Position numbers and translations under genes: made by a program. Positions 62,557 to 64,000 of a DNA stretch of 64,000 bases are shown piece after piece. A model generated the notes under the pieces. It did no database searches. It worked only from the letters and a program-made list of their open reading frames with translations, and was not told the origin of the DNA. The stretch comes from UBA7359 sp963976795 (lineage in GTDB: Bacteria > Pseudomonadota > Gammaproteobacteria > Eutrophobiales > Eutrophobiaceae): positions 248,001-312,000 of the forward strand of contig CAXBLT010000001.1 of assembly GCA_963976795.1 (NCBI GenBank), read 5' to 3'. The stretch's first letter is position 1. Every line of letters begins with the position of its first letter.

Positions 62557-63351
62557 TCATGGATAATTATAATCTTTCAAAGATAGCTTATAGTTTTCTT
62601 CTAAAAGGTTATTTTGTTCTGTGTATTCATTTATCAATATATCTTCATATTGAAGATAACTTTTATTATGAAATGCCAAAAATATTTTATTACAACCTCT
62701 GCTGCAAAGACTTTCGGCATAACGTCGAATATTCATACGCCAACCACCTGCTATTTCATGATGCGTACTAAAAGGGATCATTAATAAAATATTCATTAAT
62801 CTTGTCACGAACGTTTGTAATTCATTGCGACGAACATTTAAAGCTTTATTAGGCAAGTCACTTTTCACCTCAATCTCAACACCACAAAACTTTTGAATTC
62901 TATTTAAGAACAATTCTTTATTGTCTTTTAATTCTTCATAAACAAGGACTAGGACATTCTCATTTCCAAATATCCTGCAATACTCAGCAATTAAATCATA
63001 ATAATAAAGTTTTTTGTTAGTAATGACATCATTAACATAGCCACCATATTTTTTCTTACCGCCACTTTTTAAATAAATATTATAAAGAGAAGGAATGATG
63101 GTCAATTGAGAGCGTATAGTTATTATTATTTTTGAATTTTTATGCCGATTATAAAGGACTTGTGGTTTTAGTAGATCATCATTAAAAACATTTCCACTGA
63201 GACCTTCATCAGAAAATAACTCTGTATTATCATCCAGTTTTTTCAAAAGTTCTGGAAAATAAAAGCGCTGTAGGTAGGTGGTCCCTGTTCTAGGATAACC
63301 AATATGTATTATTTTCTTCTTCAATTGTAAAATTATCTTGAAATCTCTCAC
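62557..63351 (-). CDS. Sulfotransferase
   Basis: A 264-aa protein with the PAPS 5'-phosphosulfate loop IGYPRTGTTYLQRF (about 17-30) and the 3'-phosphate motif IIITIRSQLTIIPSLYN with R80 and S88. It would transfer sulfate to a sugar of the polysaccharide. Sulfated surface glycans are typical of marine bacteria, which hints at the habitat. Confidence 0.85.
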   Translation of the reverse strand: MRDFKIILQLKKKIIHIGYPRTGTTYLQRFYFPELLKKLDDNTELFSDEGLSGNVFNDDLLKPQVLYNRHKNSKIIITIRSQLTIIPSLYNIYLKSGGKKKYGGYVNDVITNKKLYYYDLIAEYCRIFGNENVLVLVYEELKDNKELFLNRIQKFCGVEIEVKSDLPNKALNVRRNELQTFVTRLMNILLMIPFSTHHEIAGGWRMNIRRYAESLCSRGCNKIFLAFHNKSYLQYEDILINEYTEQNNLLEENYKLSLKDYNYP

Positions 63352-63401
63352 AATAGTATCATCTTGTAAAAATCAGAATACTTACAACAATACTATGCAA
63401 A

Positions 63402-64000
63402 TTAAAAACTATAGGTATCTGAATTCCTTTCTCCAAGAGCATCTACATCTAGCACATGGATAGATTGATTTCCTATAGCATCGTTGGCTGCAACCCCAAT
63501 TACAGACACATCATCTGGAGAAACAGCATCTTCACCAAACTCATAAAACCATTTACCAAATTCTGTTCCCAAACATAAATTATCATGTATAAAACGCCTG
63601 GAACGAGTTTTAATTGCAAAATAAGGTTGAGGACCAAACACCTTCCCACTAACTGTATCTATATCTACTCGAAGAAGGTTACCATCTGCTGAATATGATA
63701 TATCACATTTCAAAGATATCTTATTTGACTCTAATTCCGGGTGAACTGCATTAAACGCTTCAACTGCTTCAGAATAAACGTACTTTACATTTGGATAGCG
63801 GTTGGTCACTCTATCCAATAAATATTGAAAGTAACGAATCTCCACGCTCATATCTCTCCAATCGTGGCTGCATATGGCAACTAAAGTAGACTCTCCATCA
63901 GATGCTCTTTGAAATGCTTTTTCTAATTCTGCTTCTGTTACATTCGCAAATCGACTAATCAGGTTTAAACATCTTGCAATCTTTCTACGGCAACTACCCT
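63402..64000 (-). CDS. Hypothetical protein of the polysaccharide cluster (5' end outside window)
   Basis: The frame runs open to base 64000; the ATG at 63851 is internal, since the frame continues upstream with codons giving STLVAICSHDWRDM. About 199 codons are visible. The short pattern VAICSHDWRDM recalls polysaccharide-deacetylase-like proteins, but the visible part lacks the full motif set. Function unknown. Confidence 0.6.
   Translation of the reverse strand, partial: GSCRRKIARCLNLISRFANVTEAELEKAFQRASDGESTLVAICSHDWRDMSVEIRYFQYLLDRVTNRYPNVKYVYSEAVEAFNAVHPELESNKISLKCDISYSADGNLLRVDIDTVSGKVFGPQPYFAIKTRSRRFIHDNLCLGTEFGKWFYEFGEDAVSPDDVSVIGVAANDAIGNQSIHVLDVDALGERNSDTYSF

Overview
The window looks like chromosome from a low-GC gammaproteobacterium. 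This rests on the housekeeping genes (a class I aspartate aminotransferase next to tRNA-Asn, GalU), on a wbpL/wbpM-like end to a surface polysaccharide cluster, and on the many type I restriction genes. The genus cannot be told from the sequence alone.

Layout. (1) 1-1375: the 3' part of an aspartate aminotransferase gene and an intact tRNA-Asn(GTT). (2) 1379-29867: an integrated island. Its ends are a 48-bp perfect direct repeat, one copy being the 3' part of tRNA-Asn (1331-1378) and the other at 29820-29867. Inside are a minus-strand operon of type I restriction-modification genes (NERD protein, hsdR, hsdM, hsdS) continuing into a Septu-like AAA ATPase/HNH pair, a second HNH protein and a PD-(D/E)XK-like protein; a backbone of small plus-strand genes; a WYL regulator with a TerB-like/glycine-rich membrane pair; a VapE-type replication protein behind a boxA-like leader; a tyrosine integrase; three lipoprotein genes; and a second nuclease block (MBL-fold hydrolase, two PD-(D/E)XK-like proteins, an HTH/coiled-coil protein). 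(3) 29868-44700: a second defence-rich stretch with no mobility gene. It holds a GAF/degenerate-GGDEF protein, a helicase remnant, a second, different type I system (hsdM, hsdS, dinD, hsdR, YgjP-like metallopeptidase), Fic and HsdS remnants, a PIN/Xre-ImmA toxin-antitoxin-like pair, and a winged-helix/PD-(D/E)XK protein beside an array of regularly spaced TGTCGA motifs. (4) 44691-64000: a surface polysaccharide (probably O-antigen) cluster with galU, a WbpM-like dehydratase, a WbpL-like initiating transferase, several glycosyltransferases, methyltransferases, three asparagine-synthase paralogues and a sulfotransferase, running off the right edge.

How it fits together. The island is best read as an integrase/VapE mobile element carrying two separate defence cargoes, one at each end. 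The best candidates for little-described biology are the MBL + PD-(D/E)XK pair near attR, the long composite RM/AAA/HNH/HNH/PD-(D/E)XK operon near attL, the WYL-TerB-membrane trio, and the 20-bp-periodic TGTCGA array between convergent genes. In the polysaccharide cluster, the asparagine-synthase family members probably amidate sugar acids; one of the three lacks the N-terminal cysteine. Functions are inferred from recognised motifs; no database search was run.
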